Shown piece by piece: positions 10,119 through 21,716 of a stretch of DNA of 64,000 nucleotides. The notes beneath the pieces are model-generated. The model was given only the letters and a program-made list of their open reading frames with translations. It did no database searches and was not told where the DNA came from. Numbering within the stretch: position 1 is the stretch's first letter; every line of letters starts with the position of its first letter. Source of the DNA: Gerris lacustris. Its lineage: Eukaryota > Arthropoda > Insecta > Hemiptera > Gerridae. A program made the position numbers and the translations under genes. The stretch is taken from positions 151,087,012 through 151,151,011 of the forward strand of contig OX578276.1 in the NCBI GenBank assembly GCA_951217055.1, read 5' to 3'.

Positions 10119-12319
10119 CCCATTAGTTCCCAGCGCAGTCATATGGTATCACTAAACTGCTATTTACATTTATTTGTTTATTATGATTATTATTTAACCG
10201 AGGGCGTTTATTTAAATCATTACCAATTTAGGAAGGTTTATTTTATGTAATTACGTTCTTATTAGCGTCCTAGCTCTTACTGAGTTGACATACAAGAGAT
10301 CCACCTATATACCCTGAAAATTCTGGGAATTAGGATGGTGAAGAGGGAGACTTCCTACATTTATCAGATAGTAAACGTTTAGTTCCTGCTGAAATTGTAG
10401 TAGTAAAATCAGATCGAATAGGGGGTTATTAAAACGACAATGACGAATATCCCATTACTACTGCAAGCCCTACAACTCCTGATTTTCCTGCTTTAGTAGC
10501 AACAGCAAGTTTCTGATGATGTTTGGATCAAGAACAGTGCAAAATAGATAGAGGGAAATTTGGAGCAACCCCAGAGATATGATTTAAATTATTCAATGAT
10601 TGATTTTGACTTATATCAAGGAAGACGTGCGATTGAGAAGTATGGTAATGTGGTTGGAGGGACAAACCTCATGTACGAAAATGTTAAATACGTAAATAGA
10701 CGTATCATTACAAAAGGCTTGGATTATTTTTGGGAAAATAATACATTTAACCCTAGAATGACACCGGGGGTCTGTATGACCCCAAGTAAAAGAGCTTACG
10801 CGCAGATCTTATTTCTGTGAATCATAGATTTTTTTTCCTTGTCTAAATACTCTTTACCTTCCTGCCCCCCTATTTCACAAATCAAAGGTATCAGTTTCTG
10901 TATATTCTTTGAACAGTGAGCATGTCAAGTGCTTCTGGGGTCTAGCTGACCCCACGGTGTAGTTACCCACCAACTTTTTTCAGCCAACACTAATTTATAG
11001 TTGCTCTAATCAACCCTCCATCAAGATTTCTATCGCTCCTGATACAGGCAACCCTGAAATTATCATAAGCTATAATAAAACAAAAGGTGGGACAGATTCG
11101 TTTGACCTGCAGGTGACCTCAGCGGTTTTTCTTTGGTATATGCTTGATCAGGCAGGTGTCAACGCTGCTATTTTTCATTGTATGGCCAACTGGCAAAAGA
11201 AACTACCGCGGAAGGATTTTATTTTTGAATTAGGCTTCTCCCTAGTCTATCCATGAAGGAAAGGATTAAAAGACAAGAATGCTATGCAGCGATTGCCATG
11301 GTGCTATTTGTGATGAGCATCGGTCCTAAAAATGCTTAGAATGCTAAAAGCTTCACTGAGGACATTTTGTATAATTTTGTGATTTTTTTCTTAGTTTATT
11401 TATTTTGATTAGTTTCTTTTTATAAAAAAATAGTAGGAAATTTGTTAGCTTGCCATTTTTACGATAGATTTTAAATTTTAAAACCAGCTTTGTTAAAACA
11501 AAAAGTTACTTTTTTTAATACCTTGCTTCATTATTAGCATTAGTTTATAAGTCAATACAATTTTTTTAATTTTATTTTTCTTTCTTCTGTTCATTGTATT
11601 GGCCCGGTAGATCGAAATTAATATTTTTATATTACAATAATATTTCACGCATTTCAGGATAGAGCGGATAACCTAGGTGGGGTCATATAGACCCCACGGT
11701 GTCTGATTAGAATGTGGAAATAACGGTGTCATTCAAGGGTTAATCAGTTAGCTTTAAGAAGAGGTTTAGCATAAACATATCTCACAAGATATACAGAAGC
11801 AAGAAGAAATCCCATCAGGAATGTATATCTCAAGAGTACCTGATGCAATTCGCTTTGATCCCCAAGAGCATTACTTAACGCACACTAATACAACATTGAT
11901 AGATGAGCAAGAAATAGTCGCCCTTCCAAAATAAATGAAATGACGGCGTATTTATAGACTGCTTTACAATATTCTATTTAACATTTTAAACAATTTATTG
12001 ACATATTTTACAAAAAAAAAAAGTATTACAAATAATAATTGTTATTACTTTAAACTAATTTTTTTTTCAATTAATTACTCATTATTGTTATTTTTTGTCT
12101 ATATACTACTGTTTAACATCATAACTGTTGGTTTAGGATAGAATATGCTTGAGAAGTAAGGCTCCTAGGGAGTAGCACACATGTGCCCAGTGCAGCCATA
12201 TGGATACAGAAATTCATGCAAATTTGCGTATAGTAATCTGTAATCTGGGGGTCAATCTGACCCTATTCATAAAATTTCATCAAAATATCTTGACAAAAAT
12301 AATTATAGGCACTAATAGG
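10119..12319 (+). mobile_element. Decayed piggyBac element
   Basis: About 2.2 kb bounded by TTAA on each side (10115-10118 and 12320-12323), the piggyBac target. Left end CCCATTAGTTCCCAGC, right end (reverse complement) CCTATTAGTGCCTATA, so TIRs match with substitutions. A subterminal copy of the motif GTGCAGCCATATGG near 12190 mirrors GCGCAGTCATATGG near 10135. The interior encodes piggyBac transposase remnants and carries four near-palindromic GGGGTC..GACCCC motifs. Confidence 0.8.
10560..11256 (+). pseudogene. piggyBac transposase remnant
   Basis: Two recognisable blocks. The first (10560-10820) reads MIDFDLYQGRRA then KYGNVVGG, matching the piggyBac DDE-core segment that follows the second catalytic region. 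The second (about 11052-11256) includes NPEIIISYNKTKGGTDSFD, the region with the late conserved Asp, followed by MLDQAGVNAAIFHCMANW and DFIFELGFSLVYP before a stop. Intervening sequence and the N-terminal half are missing or too decayed, and a GGGGTC palindrome interrupts the end of the first block. It is not able to encode active transposase. Confidence 0.75.
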
Positions 12320-12323
12320 TTAA

Positions 12324-13640
12324 AGATCACACTAAAAATATAGCGAACTCAAAATTATCAGCCGATAAAAAACAATCGCTTTTATCTACTCTTCGAATAA
12401 GAAAACTTTTTTTTTTAATTTTAAGTGGGAATCAAAATGAAATATATTATAACACTTGAGGATATTGGATAATTTTCCTCGCGATTTTGTTAAATAACAT
12501 TTTACGTGTCCCCCCCCCCCCCTTAAAACCATATAACGCTTTTACTAATACTACAAATTATTATATATGTTATATTATTTTATGTTATCATAGGATTATT
12601 TTAATTCAAATTGATTATCTTATATTATTTGTGGTTTGACCCGTGAAATGGTATCATACTCAAAATTAGGACAATCCGCTTTTAGATGAATATTGTAACT
12701 AAATATAGAGGTATAAAGGAGAGGTTGAACTTATTTCAACTACGGTCATCCAGTATTACATCATATCAAGATTATACATAAAAAAAAAAAAAAAATTTAA
12801 AATAAAATTTACGAAAGAAAGTAAGTGAAAATAATTCAAGGACAGAATAATTACATTGTAAATTATATCAGTTTCAAAAATATATATATATTGAATGCCC
12901 TTCAATGATTTTTAACAAGAGAAGGTATTTTTTTTAAAAAAAATAAATATAATTATCGGTAACGCTGGAATTTACAAATTCTTAATTACTGTTGGCATAT
13001 TTACAAAAAGATTTGCAAGTCTTGTATATATTTAAAGTTAAAAGTAAGTGTTTAGAACGGGAGCAAGCCGTAAGGCACGAGAATTGCGCAGGTTCTGTAC
13101 TCTCAATACAAGGTTACTTCTATCTTATGTAATCACAGACTATTTACGTCCCAAGTACTCGCCCAAACCAGTGCAAGTAAAATAATTTTTAAGGGACAAA
13201 CACAAAGCTCTCGTTTTTAGTCTGATTTTACAGAAGTCAATTACGAACCTTTTGTTTCTTGACTCAACTTCTTGAAGACACTCACGTAACAAAAACAATT
13301 AGGTATTTCGTAGATGTCTGCTAGCTTATTTTTTTATCTACTTTTTTATTTTGTTTCACTTCCAGTCGAACGTGACTGTTTGTTTGGCCGGAAACAAATT
13401 GGAACTATCTACCTCTTTTATTTTATTTAACTGTAGTTTTGTTTTGTTATTCTTTTTTTATTTAGAAAGTCAGAAATGTATTTATTTGATTTCTTAATAT
13501 GTAGTTATTTATGCACCTAGGGAGTAAAGTAAGTCATTATTCCCTGAGCAAAAAAGTTGGTTCTTAAGGCGAAGCCGAAGGAACCATGGTCCCTAAATCA
13601 TCAAGAGGGAATAACGCTAATAATTAGATAATTAGAGGGT
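12324..13640. other. AT-rich spacer, nothing recognised
   Basis: No coding signal. Contains a C run near 12510-12522 and several A/T runs. The 13560-13630 stretch contains AAGCCGAAGGAACCATGG but has no recognisable partner. Confidence 0.45.
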
Positions 13641-13654
13641 TTTTATTTATTATT

Positions 13655-13660
<6 letters not shown>

Positions 13661-13696
<36 letters not shown>

Positions 13697-15503
13697 GCCT
13701 TTATTGAATATATATATATATATACATAACGAGAAATTATACATAATTTTATTTATTTATTTTTTCACTTCTTAAAAACATTATTTCAAAAAAATCTTAA
13801 ATTAAAAAGTATTTGTACCTCATTTTTATTTATTTATTTTTCCTCAGATAATGTATACCCTTTAAATTAAAATTAAATAATAATAAATTTCTTCTTTTCT
13901 TTTTTTATATTTTTCTATAAAAAAATAAATATTTTTCTAAGCAGCCCATCTACGGGCATAGGCCTCTCCCAATTTTTCCCACGCTTCTCTATCTCTTGCT
14001 GAACGATGCCATAACATACCGCAAAAGTTGGTGATGTCGTCTCTCCATCTTCTCGCCGGCCTGCCTCTTTTCCTGACTCCATCCCTGGGGTACCAGTCAG
14101 TGATGCGTTGAGCCCATCTCTGCTCCTCCATTCTAGCAACATGTCCTGCCCACTGCCACTTTAATTTAAGTGTTGCCTCTCTTACATCTCTCACCCCTGA
14201 CTTCTTCCTTAGCTCGGTAGATCTTATTCTGTCTGAGAGTCTGACTTTTAGTAGACTCCTTTCCATAGCCCTTTGAGTAACCTCTAAGTGGTGCAAAACT
14301 TTCCCTGTTAGAGCCCAGGTTTGACTGCCATATGATAAGCATGGAATTATGCAGCTATTAAAAACTTTGGCCTTCAATGCAGGATTCATATTGCTCTTAA
14401 ATATATATTTTAAAGACCAAAATTTTCTCCATGCCAAGTCAGTTCTTCTTTTAACTTCTTTCATATTGCCATCCTGGTCCAGAGATATGAGTTGGCCTAA
14501 GTATATGGTTTCTTTTACCCAAGTAAGTTCTTTGCCGCTTATTTTTAATACCCCTTCATCACCATTCGTGATTAGGCAGGTTTTTTCAAAGTTAACACTC
14601 AAACCAGCAGGCTCACTAGCTTCATTTAATTCTTGCAGCATAATTTTGATTTCTTCTAATGACTCAGCAAATACCACTAAATCGTCTGCAAATCTAAGGT
14701 TGCTCAGCCTAGCTCCGTTTATATTGACCCCTCTGCTCTCCCAGTTCAGCTTCTTAAAGACTTTCTCCAACGCGGCGGAAAATAAATCTGGTGATAATGG
14801 GTCTCCTTGCCTTACGCCCTTCTGTATATTGAAGAAAATACCATTTCTCTCCAGTTTAACTCTGGCTCGACTGTTGTAATACCAATTTTTTAAAATGTCG
14901 ATTATACAATTGTTAACCCCTTGCTCTGCTAGAGCGGCGAACAAGAAACTGTGATTCAGGGAATCGAATGCTTTAGAATAGTCTATAAAGGCCATGTAAA
15001 TGACTTTCTGGTACTCTTTGCTTCTCTCTATAAGCTGCTGAATCACTTGCAAGTTATCGACTGTGCTGAAGCCTTTTCTAAATCCTGCTTGTTCCCATGA
15101 TAAGCTCTCACAAATGTTACTCTTCATTCTTGCTTGCAATACTTTAGCAAACACTTTGCCTACCGATGACATCAAGCTTACAGGCCTATAATTTATAATT
15201 TCCTCTTTACTTCCTTTCTTATGAATTAAAATGATATCCGAGTCACACCACTGCCTGGGGACTTTTCATTCGCTGCTGATTTTTTCTCATTCCTCGATTA
15301 GAACTTCCCCACCTTCTTGTATCATTTCAGATGTAATACCATCAGCTCCAGGGCTTCTTTCTTTTTTTAAGCTATTAATGGCTTCCCTTACTTCCTCTTT
15401 TAATATCAATGGACAAATATCATGATAAAGTGGTAGGCTAATCGGTGTGAGCCTCTCTGACTCCTTGTTTGTTTCATTGTAGAGATTAGAATAGAAATCT
15501 GTG
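13661..15503 (-). mobile_element. 5'-truncated RTE-type LINE
   Basis: Minus-strand non-LTR retrotransposon fragment. Its 3' end carries a microsatellite (ATT on the minus strand, about 13653-13697) instead of poly(A), as is common in RTE elements. The sequence TTATTATTTTAATA is present at both ends (13647-13660 and 15504-15517) and is a candidate 14-bp target duplication, though low complexity weakens this. The 5' truncation lies in the reverse transcriptase N-terminal region. To its right lies a dispersed repeat (family H). Confidence 0.8.
13937..15425 (-). pseudogene. RTE-type reverse transcriptase, endonuclease lost
   Basis: An uninterrupted frame of 412 codons from 15175 to 13937 holds RT motifs in order: QAGFRKGFSTVDNL, motif A FIDYSKAFDS, motif B GVRQGDPLSPDLF, motif C RFADDLVVF, the thumb, and the RTE-style C-terminus WAGHVARMEEQRW then RKRGRPARRW. 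The same frame continues upstream with KKERSPGADGIT and NYRPVSLMSSV but is broken by two TGA codons (15287-15289 and 15266-15268). The catalytic YADD-equivalent FADD is intact. Endonuclease is absent because of 5' truncation, so it is dead. Antisense open frames over this region are shadows. Confidence 0.9.
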
Positions 15504-15517
15504 TTATTATTTTAATA

Positions 15518-15880
15518 TATAACAATAATTATTAGCACATTTAATAGCAGATATAAGAGATTCAATATTAGAAACAAATAAGAATTGGAATTAAACAAAA
15601 ATAGAAGGTTAATTAGATGCAGGTTATAAACAAAGATAAACATGGTCGAAAAAGCAGTGTCGCCAACCTGATTTCAACAACATCATTACATTTGCCATTC
15701 ATTTTCTACTATTTATAAAATAATTAAGTTGCAATCTTTACTTTTTTCCTACATTACTTGTTCTCCCTACTTTTACTTTTTCTCCCTACTTTTTGAGTCC
15801 AGGGATGAAAAAACTGACTTTAGTCCCTCTAAACTACTTTAAAATCATAACTATTTTTCCCTACTGGAGATAAAGTAATT
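15518..15880. repeat. Dispersed repeat, family H copy 1
   Basis: Shares long blocks with 55830-56155: GGTCGAAAAAGCAGTGTCGC, CAACCTnATTTCAACAAC and a tail with TAGTCCCTCTAAACT. No terminal repeats or open frame were recognised. The RTE LINE at 13661-15503 appears to have inserted next to or within it. Confidence 0.65.
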
Positions 15881-16205
15881 TTATGTATTTCTTCCTCATT
15901 TTTTGGACTTGTCCTTATGGGGTAGGGGGGGGGGGGGGAGAGATTTTTTTTGTTGGGTTTTGTTTAGATAATTTTGGGGGTTAAAATAGCTACAATTTTT
16001 GAAAAGCTATTATATTTGTAATATACATTTCAATACCTTGTAAATGATACCCCTTTCAAAAATTACCAAAAATAAAAAATGTTGTGATCAGTTCTCCCGA
16101 AAAAAACTCTCTCTCACAATGTTTATCGAACCATGCAGTTTTGTCTTCCTTTTTGTTCTTGATTTTTGTTTAGTCTTCCCTCTATATTCTCTCCAGAACA
16201 CATTT

Positions 16206-17502
16206 TTACTTTCTCATATAATGAGAAAGTATTGTGATGGCGCGAAAATTCGATTTCGAGATTTTGATAGATTTACACGTTTTGAGATCCCCTGAGTCCA
16301 AAAAAGTGATTTTTAGGGTCCGTAGGCAAAACCAAGGACCCTTATATTTTCCTGCGTGTGTCTGTCCGTCCGTCCACTCACGTGCTCTCAAGGCTACACC
16401 TTTCGTCCGATCACTTTGAAATTTGGCATGTATGTGTCTTGTACCTGCCCACATATTTTAAAAATATAGCGACTAAAAAAAAATTAGGGTAAAAAAACTT
16501 AAGGGTTAACATTTTTTTATATTTTTTCGACACCGTGAGGGGTATCATATGAAAGGGTACGTCAAGCTGATTACAAAAATATATAATTCTTTGGATATAC
16601 TTTTGATAGGGCGAGCGTAGGCAAGCTTGAAGTGGGTGTGAAACGTGTCCCCCCCCCCCTCTATCTCGCTTATGTGAAGTGCAAAAAATCTGAAAAAATT
16701 CCTGAACATTCTTCGACCAAAAGTAAAGATACCACTTTTTGGAAATTTCGAGAAAAAATTTTTTATTTATTTTTTTTTGACAAAATACGTTTTTTATAAT
16801 GATGGTCTTTTAGATGTATTTATATGGTTTTAGTCCGGTTCAGTGGCAAAAAAATACTTTATCAGAGTGTGTTTTGAGAATATCAGACCCTTAAAATGGT
16901 TCAAAGTAAGCTTTTTAGCATTTTAAAAAAACACTGTTTATACACTTTAGTTAAACACTATATAGTGTGACCTACGGACCCTCGCTGTGTGCTGACATGA
17001 ACACACTTGACCTGTTTATTAAAAACTAACTGTCTGTCGTCTGTCGTCTCTGCAGACGCCTGGAACCTAAACTACTGCCAATTTTGACGAGATTTGGCAT
17101 ACATGTTCAGAAAAATCATACCCCATCGCGAAATGAATTTTAGCTCCAAATTTGGGGGCGCTACCCCCGAAAAACTCTAAAAAAAAACGTGAAAACAAAT
17201 TATTTCTCGAAAACGGTTCCGACGATTTTGATTAAAAAATTCTAAAATATAGTCCATTTTAATACGAATGTAACGATATAACCCGTTTTCCCGGGAAAAA
17301 TCTAGTTCCTGAGAAAATAGCTTAAAAAGCGGACAGAGAGCCCTCTGTCCGTCTGCGGGTTCGATTCCTCGCCAAGGAGAAGTTATTTTTATTGTAAATT
17401 TAGATAAAATGTTCAGTAATAATTAAATGTAGTTAAATGTGGCTAAGTAATTATGAACTCGTATATGAGAAAGTTCGTCTGTGAGTTGTCTTGGGCCGAT
17501 TT
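16206..17502 (+). mobile_element. Helitron-like repeat, family A copy 1, interrupted
   Basis: Starts with the hairpin ACTTTCTCAT / ATGAGAAAGT (16208-16230) followed by ATTGTGATGGCGCGAAAATT, and ends with GAGAAAGTTCGTCTG and TTGGGCCGA. It contains a perfect pol III B-box (GGTTCGATTCC) near 17349. It is split at about 16312-17028 by repeat B. On the opposite strand the element starts TCGG and ends in a hairpin without a target duplication, which is suggestive of a Helitron/Helentron derivative but not proven. Confidence 0.6.
16312..17028 (+). mobile_element. Repeat family B copy 1 with AGGGTCCGTAGGC ends
   Basis: Begins TAGGGTCCGTAGGCAAAACC and has the inverted motif CCTACGGACCCT near 16973-16984, then continues to TTGACCTGTTTA. 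The same arrangement occurs at 30135-30830. It lies inside repeat A copy 1: A copy 2 reads straight through this position (GTGGTTTTTAAAAAATGTCTG). A short, non-conserved open frame is not regarded as a gene. Confidence 0.65.
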
Positions 17503-17610
17503 TTACTATATATATATTAGTTCATCTACACCTAGAGCATGGATTGCTTTATCCCTTAACAGTGCCTTTAATTCTTCATCTAACCTAGTTTTATAACTTT
17601 TTACTAAATT

Positions 17611-18212
17611 TTTACTTTCTCATATAAAGAGAAAGTATTGTGATGGCGCGAAAATTCGATTTTGTGATTTTGATGGATTTACACGTTTTGAGGTCCCCTG
17701 AGTCCAAAAAAGTGGTTTTTAAAAAATGTCTGTCTGTCGTCTGTCGTCTGTGCAGACGCCTGGAGCCTAAACTACTGAGCCGATTTTGGCATACATGTTC
17801 AGAAAAATCATACCCCGAGGCGAACTCAAGAAATGAATTTTAGCTCTAAATTTGGGGGCGCTACCCCCCAAAAACTCTAAAAAAAAACGTGAAAACAAAA
17901 AAATATTTCTCGAAAACGTTTCCGACTATTTTGATTAAAAAATTCTAAAATATAGTCCATTTTAATACGAATGTAACGATATAAGCCGTTTTTCCCGGAA
18001 AAAATCTAGTTCCTGAGAAAAAAGCTTAAAACGCGGACGGAGAGAGCCCGGGTTCGATTCCCCGCCCAGGAAAAGTTATTTTTATGATAAATTTTGATGA
18101 AATGTTTAATAATATTTTAATGTTCATTTGAAAACTAATATATGGAAATACTGGGCTAAGTAATTATAAACTCGTATATGAGAAAGTTTGTCTGAGTTGT
18201 CTCGGACCGATT
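17611..18212 (+). mobile_element. Helitron-like repeat, family A copy 2, uninterrupted
   Basis: Intact reference copy for family A: hairpin ACTTTCTCATATAAAGAGAAAGT at 17614-17636 (20-base core TTCTCATATAAAGAGAA), the CAGACGCCTGGAGCCTAAAC block, the B-box word GGTTCGATTCCCC near 18050, and the end GTCTCGGACCGATTTTTA. It demonstrates the empty site for repeat B in copy 1. Confidence 0.65.
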
Positions 18213-19060
18213 TTTAGTTTTACAATCAAATTGTTTTTTGCTTCTTGATAAGAACATAAAATAATTTTGGTTTTTATTACAGAAATAAAGATTGACTGAG
18301 GATGACCTTAAAAGAAAGGGTTGATTTAAATTATTTAATTTATTATTCTTCGCACCTAAAAGGGTCCATCTTACTCATTAATAATCGAATTACATTTGTT
18401 GAATTTAATTGGTTAAAAGCATTGAGATAGTTGGTTGTCGGTGTAAGGAATGTGCTTTAGTCGTGCGTTATGAGAGTATACTAGTGGGCTGGGTGAGTTA
18501 TCCGTGTCGTGCTAAGTCACTAGTGACTAGCGACTAGTGACTGAAGATGTAACTCCCATTCTACTTATAGTTAAAGGTCACATACTTTCCATTTACACGC
18601 CTACACGAGCACCTTATGCTCGCTTCCTATCTACTCTTACGTATACCGACACACAATCAGCTTAGTAGAGGTGATCCTACAGGATCTACTCTAACTACAG
18701 GTTCATGCAGACAACCTACAGGATGTTCAGGTACTTCTACTCACACTTCGACATATGAACAAGCCAGATATGATAAGCACACTCAGAAAATTCATTATTA
18801 TAGATCATGATAACACAAACTACCACTCTTACAAATTAAGAGAGATCAAGAATTAAGACGTAATGGAAAGTGATCACTTTAAGACTCAACTTTTACTATT
18901 TATTTATCATAGTCTGTAAACATAACGAGAAAGTATTGTGACGATGTTTACATTTGAATTTGAATTCCCGATTGGATAAAAATCCAAAAAGTGCATTTTA
19001 TAAAATGTCTTGTCTATGGTCGATAAAAAAGCTTACGGCATACATTTCAGCTAAAAAAAA
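18213..19060. other. Spacer, no supported gene
   Basis: No coding pattern supported. A short stretch near 18920-18945 (GAGAAAGTATTGTGACGATG) looks like a decayed A-family end. The ACTAGTGACTAG words near 18520-18545 form a small local repeat. Confidence 0.4.
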
Positions 19061-19061
19061 A

Positions 19062-19899
19062 AGGAAGTGGTCTCGTAGGACACCTGTCAGTAACGAAGTT
19101 CCAAACGGAAACTTAGTATACAATGCTTACTATACTTATAAATGGCGGAGTTAGAAAAGATACAAAATTAAAGGTAACTAATTATTTGTACTTAGCGGAT
19201 TTAAGGCGAAATTAAAAGAAAATATTTCTTTTATAATTGGAGCGAGTGTCTTCAAATAAATATGTATTAAATATTGAGAAAGAAATTATATCAGGATGAA
19301 TTGATATAGTTATAAAGGTTGGTAGGGAGCAGTCCTGTTCCGTACCAACCCGGCCTACTCAATTTAAATATTATAAAATATATCACTTTACTGCACAAAA
19401 ACTTCTGCTTGTATCAGGATCAGGTTGAAATTTTACATGCCTGTTTTATTTGTACTTTAGAATATGTGTATGAAGTTTTATTAAAATATTTTCGTTAGAA
19501 CGTAAGTTTTCGGTAAAAAAAGTTGTTTTCTCTATTTTAAACGTTTAGTTCCACTTTAATAAATTTAGCGATCTTTATCACTTCATAGCGGTGTCGTTTT
19601 AGTGTTGGTTTTAATAAAAAAAAATAAATAAATAAAAATTATTTTTTAATTGATATAGTTCGTCCTAAATTCCATTTTTACATTTGAAGCATACGTTTAT
19701 AGGAACGCTTAGGCTGATAACGTTGTCCGAACTCGTCCTGGGCGTTGGTAAAATGAACATGTGTACCAAATTGTAAGTAAATCGGTCAATTTTCACTCAA
19801 GTTATAGTCATCGGTAGGTTTTGTGACGGTGGTTTTTTTAGGATTAACTGCAAAGCTCCAGACGGTGTAACGTGCCCTATGAAACTTCGTTCCAAAAAT
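19062..19899 (+). repeat. Dispersed repeat, family C copy 1
   Basis: Paralogue of 52355-53436. Ends carry an inverted motif (AACGAAGTTCC near the start, CTTCGTTCC near the end). The body shares GCGATCTTTATCACTTCATA, CATAGCGGTGTCG and CGTCCTGGGnnTTGGTAAAAT with the other copy. It lacks the Harbinger-like MITE present in copy 2 and so preserves that insertion's empty site. Non-coding as far as can be seen. Confidence 0.75.
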
Positions 19900-19924
19900 T
19901 ATAAATTTCAGTCTATTTAAATAC

Positions 19925-20600
19925 AAATTAGGGTAGTTTCACACTTGGATACCGCGTGTGTGGTGGCGACGTTTCTGTGTCTATAATTGTGCGCAATACA
20001 TTCAACGATACATAAACATCGTCACCTAGTGTGAAACTAGTATTAAACGTTAAAGGTAATTTTCCGGGGGGAAAATCTAGCTTTACGCAAATGGTGGCAC
20101 GCTCAGAGTTTACCCAACATCGCAGATTTGCAGGCATTGCAGCTTAAATGAAGTGGCGTCTAATACCCGAAGACATTATTTGTTTCTGTTTTATGCCGTT
20201 CTGACGTTCTGTTTTTTGCGACAGCGACGTATTTTTATATGTCAGTGACGTTATGGTGCGTTTTACTGAGGCAACAACGAGCAACATTTAGCATGCCACA
20301 TGTGTTTTTGTTGCTAGATGTTGACGTGCATCTTCATACTTTGTCGCAAGTAAATTGTCGCCCAAGAATCTATTGACAGTTGTCACTTGCTACTTGTTGC
20401 CAGTGACTGTGCCTGTAGCATGAGACAAAAGTATTTCAAATTATTTAACACCTTTATCAGTAGTGAGCGTCATGTTATCAGAAGCTTTTGATCTTCACCA
20501 ACAGCAATAAAAGAAGAAAACCGAAGATGCGTAGGTGGTGGATCATAAATTTATTTGTCAAAAGTAGTGAAAATCACAAGGAATTTTTCGAATAACTTAT
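19925..20600. other. Possible end of a PIF/Harbinger-like element
   Basis: Begins GGGTAGTTTCACACTTGG and contains many GTTGC / GCAAC words (for example GTTGCTAGATGTTG). Similar vocabulary recurs at 24750-24925, beyond the LINE at 21.5-24.7 kb. Together with the MADF remnant at 20630-20971 this could be one DNA transposon split by the LINE. The terminal match is weak, so this is inference. Confidence 0.3.
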
Positions 20601-20629
20601 TTCAAATTATGGTAGTTTGTTTCAAAATT

Positions 20630-20971
20630 TCACACGTATGAGCAGGCAGGATTCTGACTACCTAGTCGAAAAGGCAACTCCTTGGGTAAAAACGTTTGTC
20701 TTGGAATGTCAACATCTAACAAATATGTCAGGAGACTATAAGCAAACCATTTCTCTTTTTTAGGAGATGAGCCACTCTTTGATTGAGTAATTCTTTTATA
20801 CTCCCAATGAAAAGCAAACCTCAAATTCTTGATTATCTTTTTTATTTTATCTACTGAAAATTCGTAATTGGAAGTAAGTAGTTTTAATTTGTTACTTTTC
20901 ACATTTCTGTATTTATATGAATAGTCACGGTGCCTATCGGCAAAAAAATCAATTATACATACTCTTTCCAA
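20630..20971 (-). pseudogene. MADF-domain protein remnant
   Basis: A 113-residue frame has the layout of a MADF (Adf-1-like DNA-binding) domain: acidic/aromatic start IIDFFADRHRDYSYKYRN, then VDKIKKIIKNLRFAFHWEYK, the KSKSGSS-like link, then EKWFAYSLLTYLLD. In the family these are the helical segments that bind DNA. MADF proteins occur both as host regulators and as the accessory protein of PIF/Harbinger transposons. The flanks are repetitive, and the start region is duplicated in inverted form just upstream, so transposon origin is more likely than a host gene. No splice structure was established and the frame starts abruptly, so it is treated as a fragment. Confidence 0.55.
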
Positions 20972-21395
20972 ACCTCTTGTATGGCTTGTTTAGGCCAAGT
21001 CAGACACCGTTTTCCTCTGTGACTTATTTTGGTTTTGGAGAGTTTTCCCAGTATTTTTTCTGAAACACGTCGTTTTTACACATACTTAAAAGTGATAGAT
21101 ACTGTTTTTTTTAATTGAATAGCTTGATAATTTCAAATGATAGCGTAAGATAAAATTCTCTGACAAATAAATATGGGTCAATATGGGTGTCTGCTCTCCT
21201 GAACATGTTGAAAAACGACTATCGGAAAAGTGATTAATAACTAGCTGATTTTCTAAAGATACATTATTTACATACATTAGAAAAAAATACAGTAAAAACG
21301 CCTCAAAACCAAAAAAAGTCACAGAGGAAAATGGTGTCAGACTTGGCCTAAACAAACCATACAAGAGGTTAGGAAGGAGTATAATATAGTATATA
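20972..21395. repeat. Inverted duplication next to the MADF frame
   Basis: Arms of about 100 bp at 20972-21075 and 21270-21395 are inverted copies of each other: CTTGTATGGCTTGTTTAGGC versus the complement of GCCTAAACAAACCATACAAG, plus the TTTTCCTCTGTGACTT block. The homology runs into the start of the MADF frame. The loop is about 200 bp. Confidence 0.75.
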
Positions 21396-21496
21396 GAATG
21401 TATGAGTATATATGAGTATATAATATGAGTACATATGAGTATATATGAGTATGTATGTATGAGTATATGTAATGTAATGTAATGTAATGTAATCCT
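21395..21496. repeat. Microsatellite and LINE 3' tail
   Basis: TATGAGTA-type repeats (21395-21465) run into five or so TGTAA units (about 21466-21493). The TGTAA part is probably the 3' tail of the minus-strand RTE LINE that follows. Confidence 0.7.
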
Positions 21497-21716
21497 TTAT
21501 TTGTAAATTTGGGATGCAAAGATCTATAAGTACAAGTCACTTTTTTTTTCTTTTTTTTTTTTCCTTTTTCCCCTATTTACAAAATCAGCCATGCTGAGGA
21601 TTGAAACTGGGTTAACATTTCTCTTCCCTTCTTGTTACATAATTTTATTTTTGTTTATGTTTTTATTTTATTTATTTATTTATTTATTTTTTGTTGATGT
21701 TCTGTTTGAGCTATTT

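Noticed and set aside
14349..14879. 176-codon plus-strand frame
   Set aside because: Antisense of the RTE reverse transcriptase; no recognisable protein features.
18616..19154. Short plus-strand frames near 18.6-19.2 kb
   Set aside because: No domain, no conserved copy and no splice or start context that supports coding.
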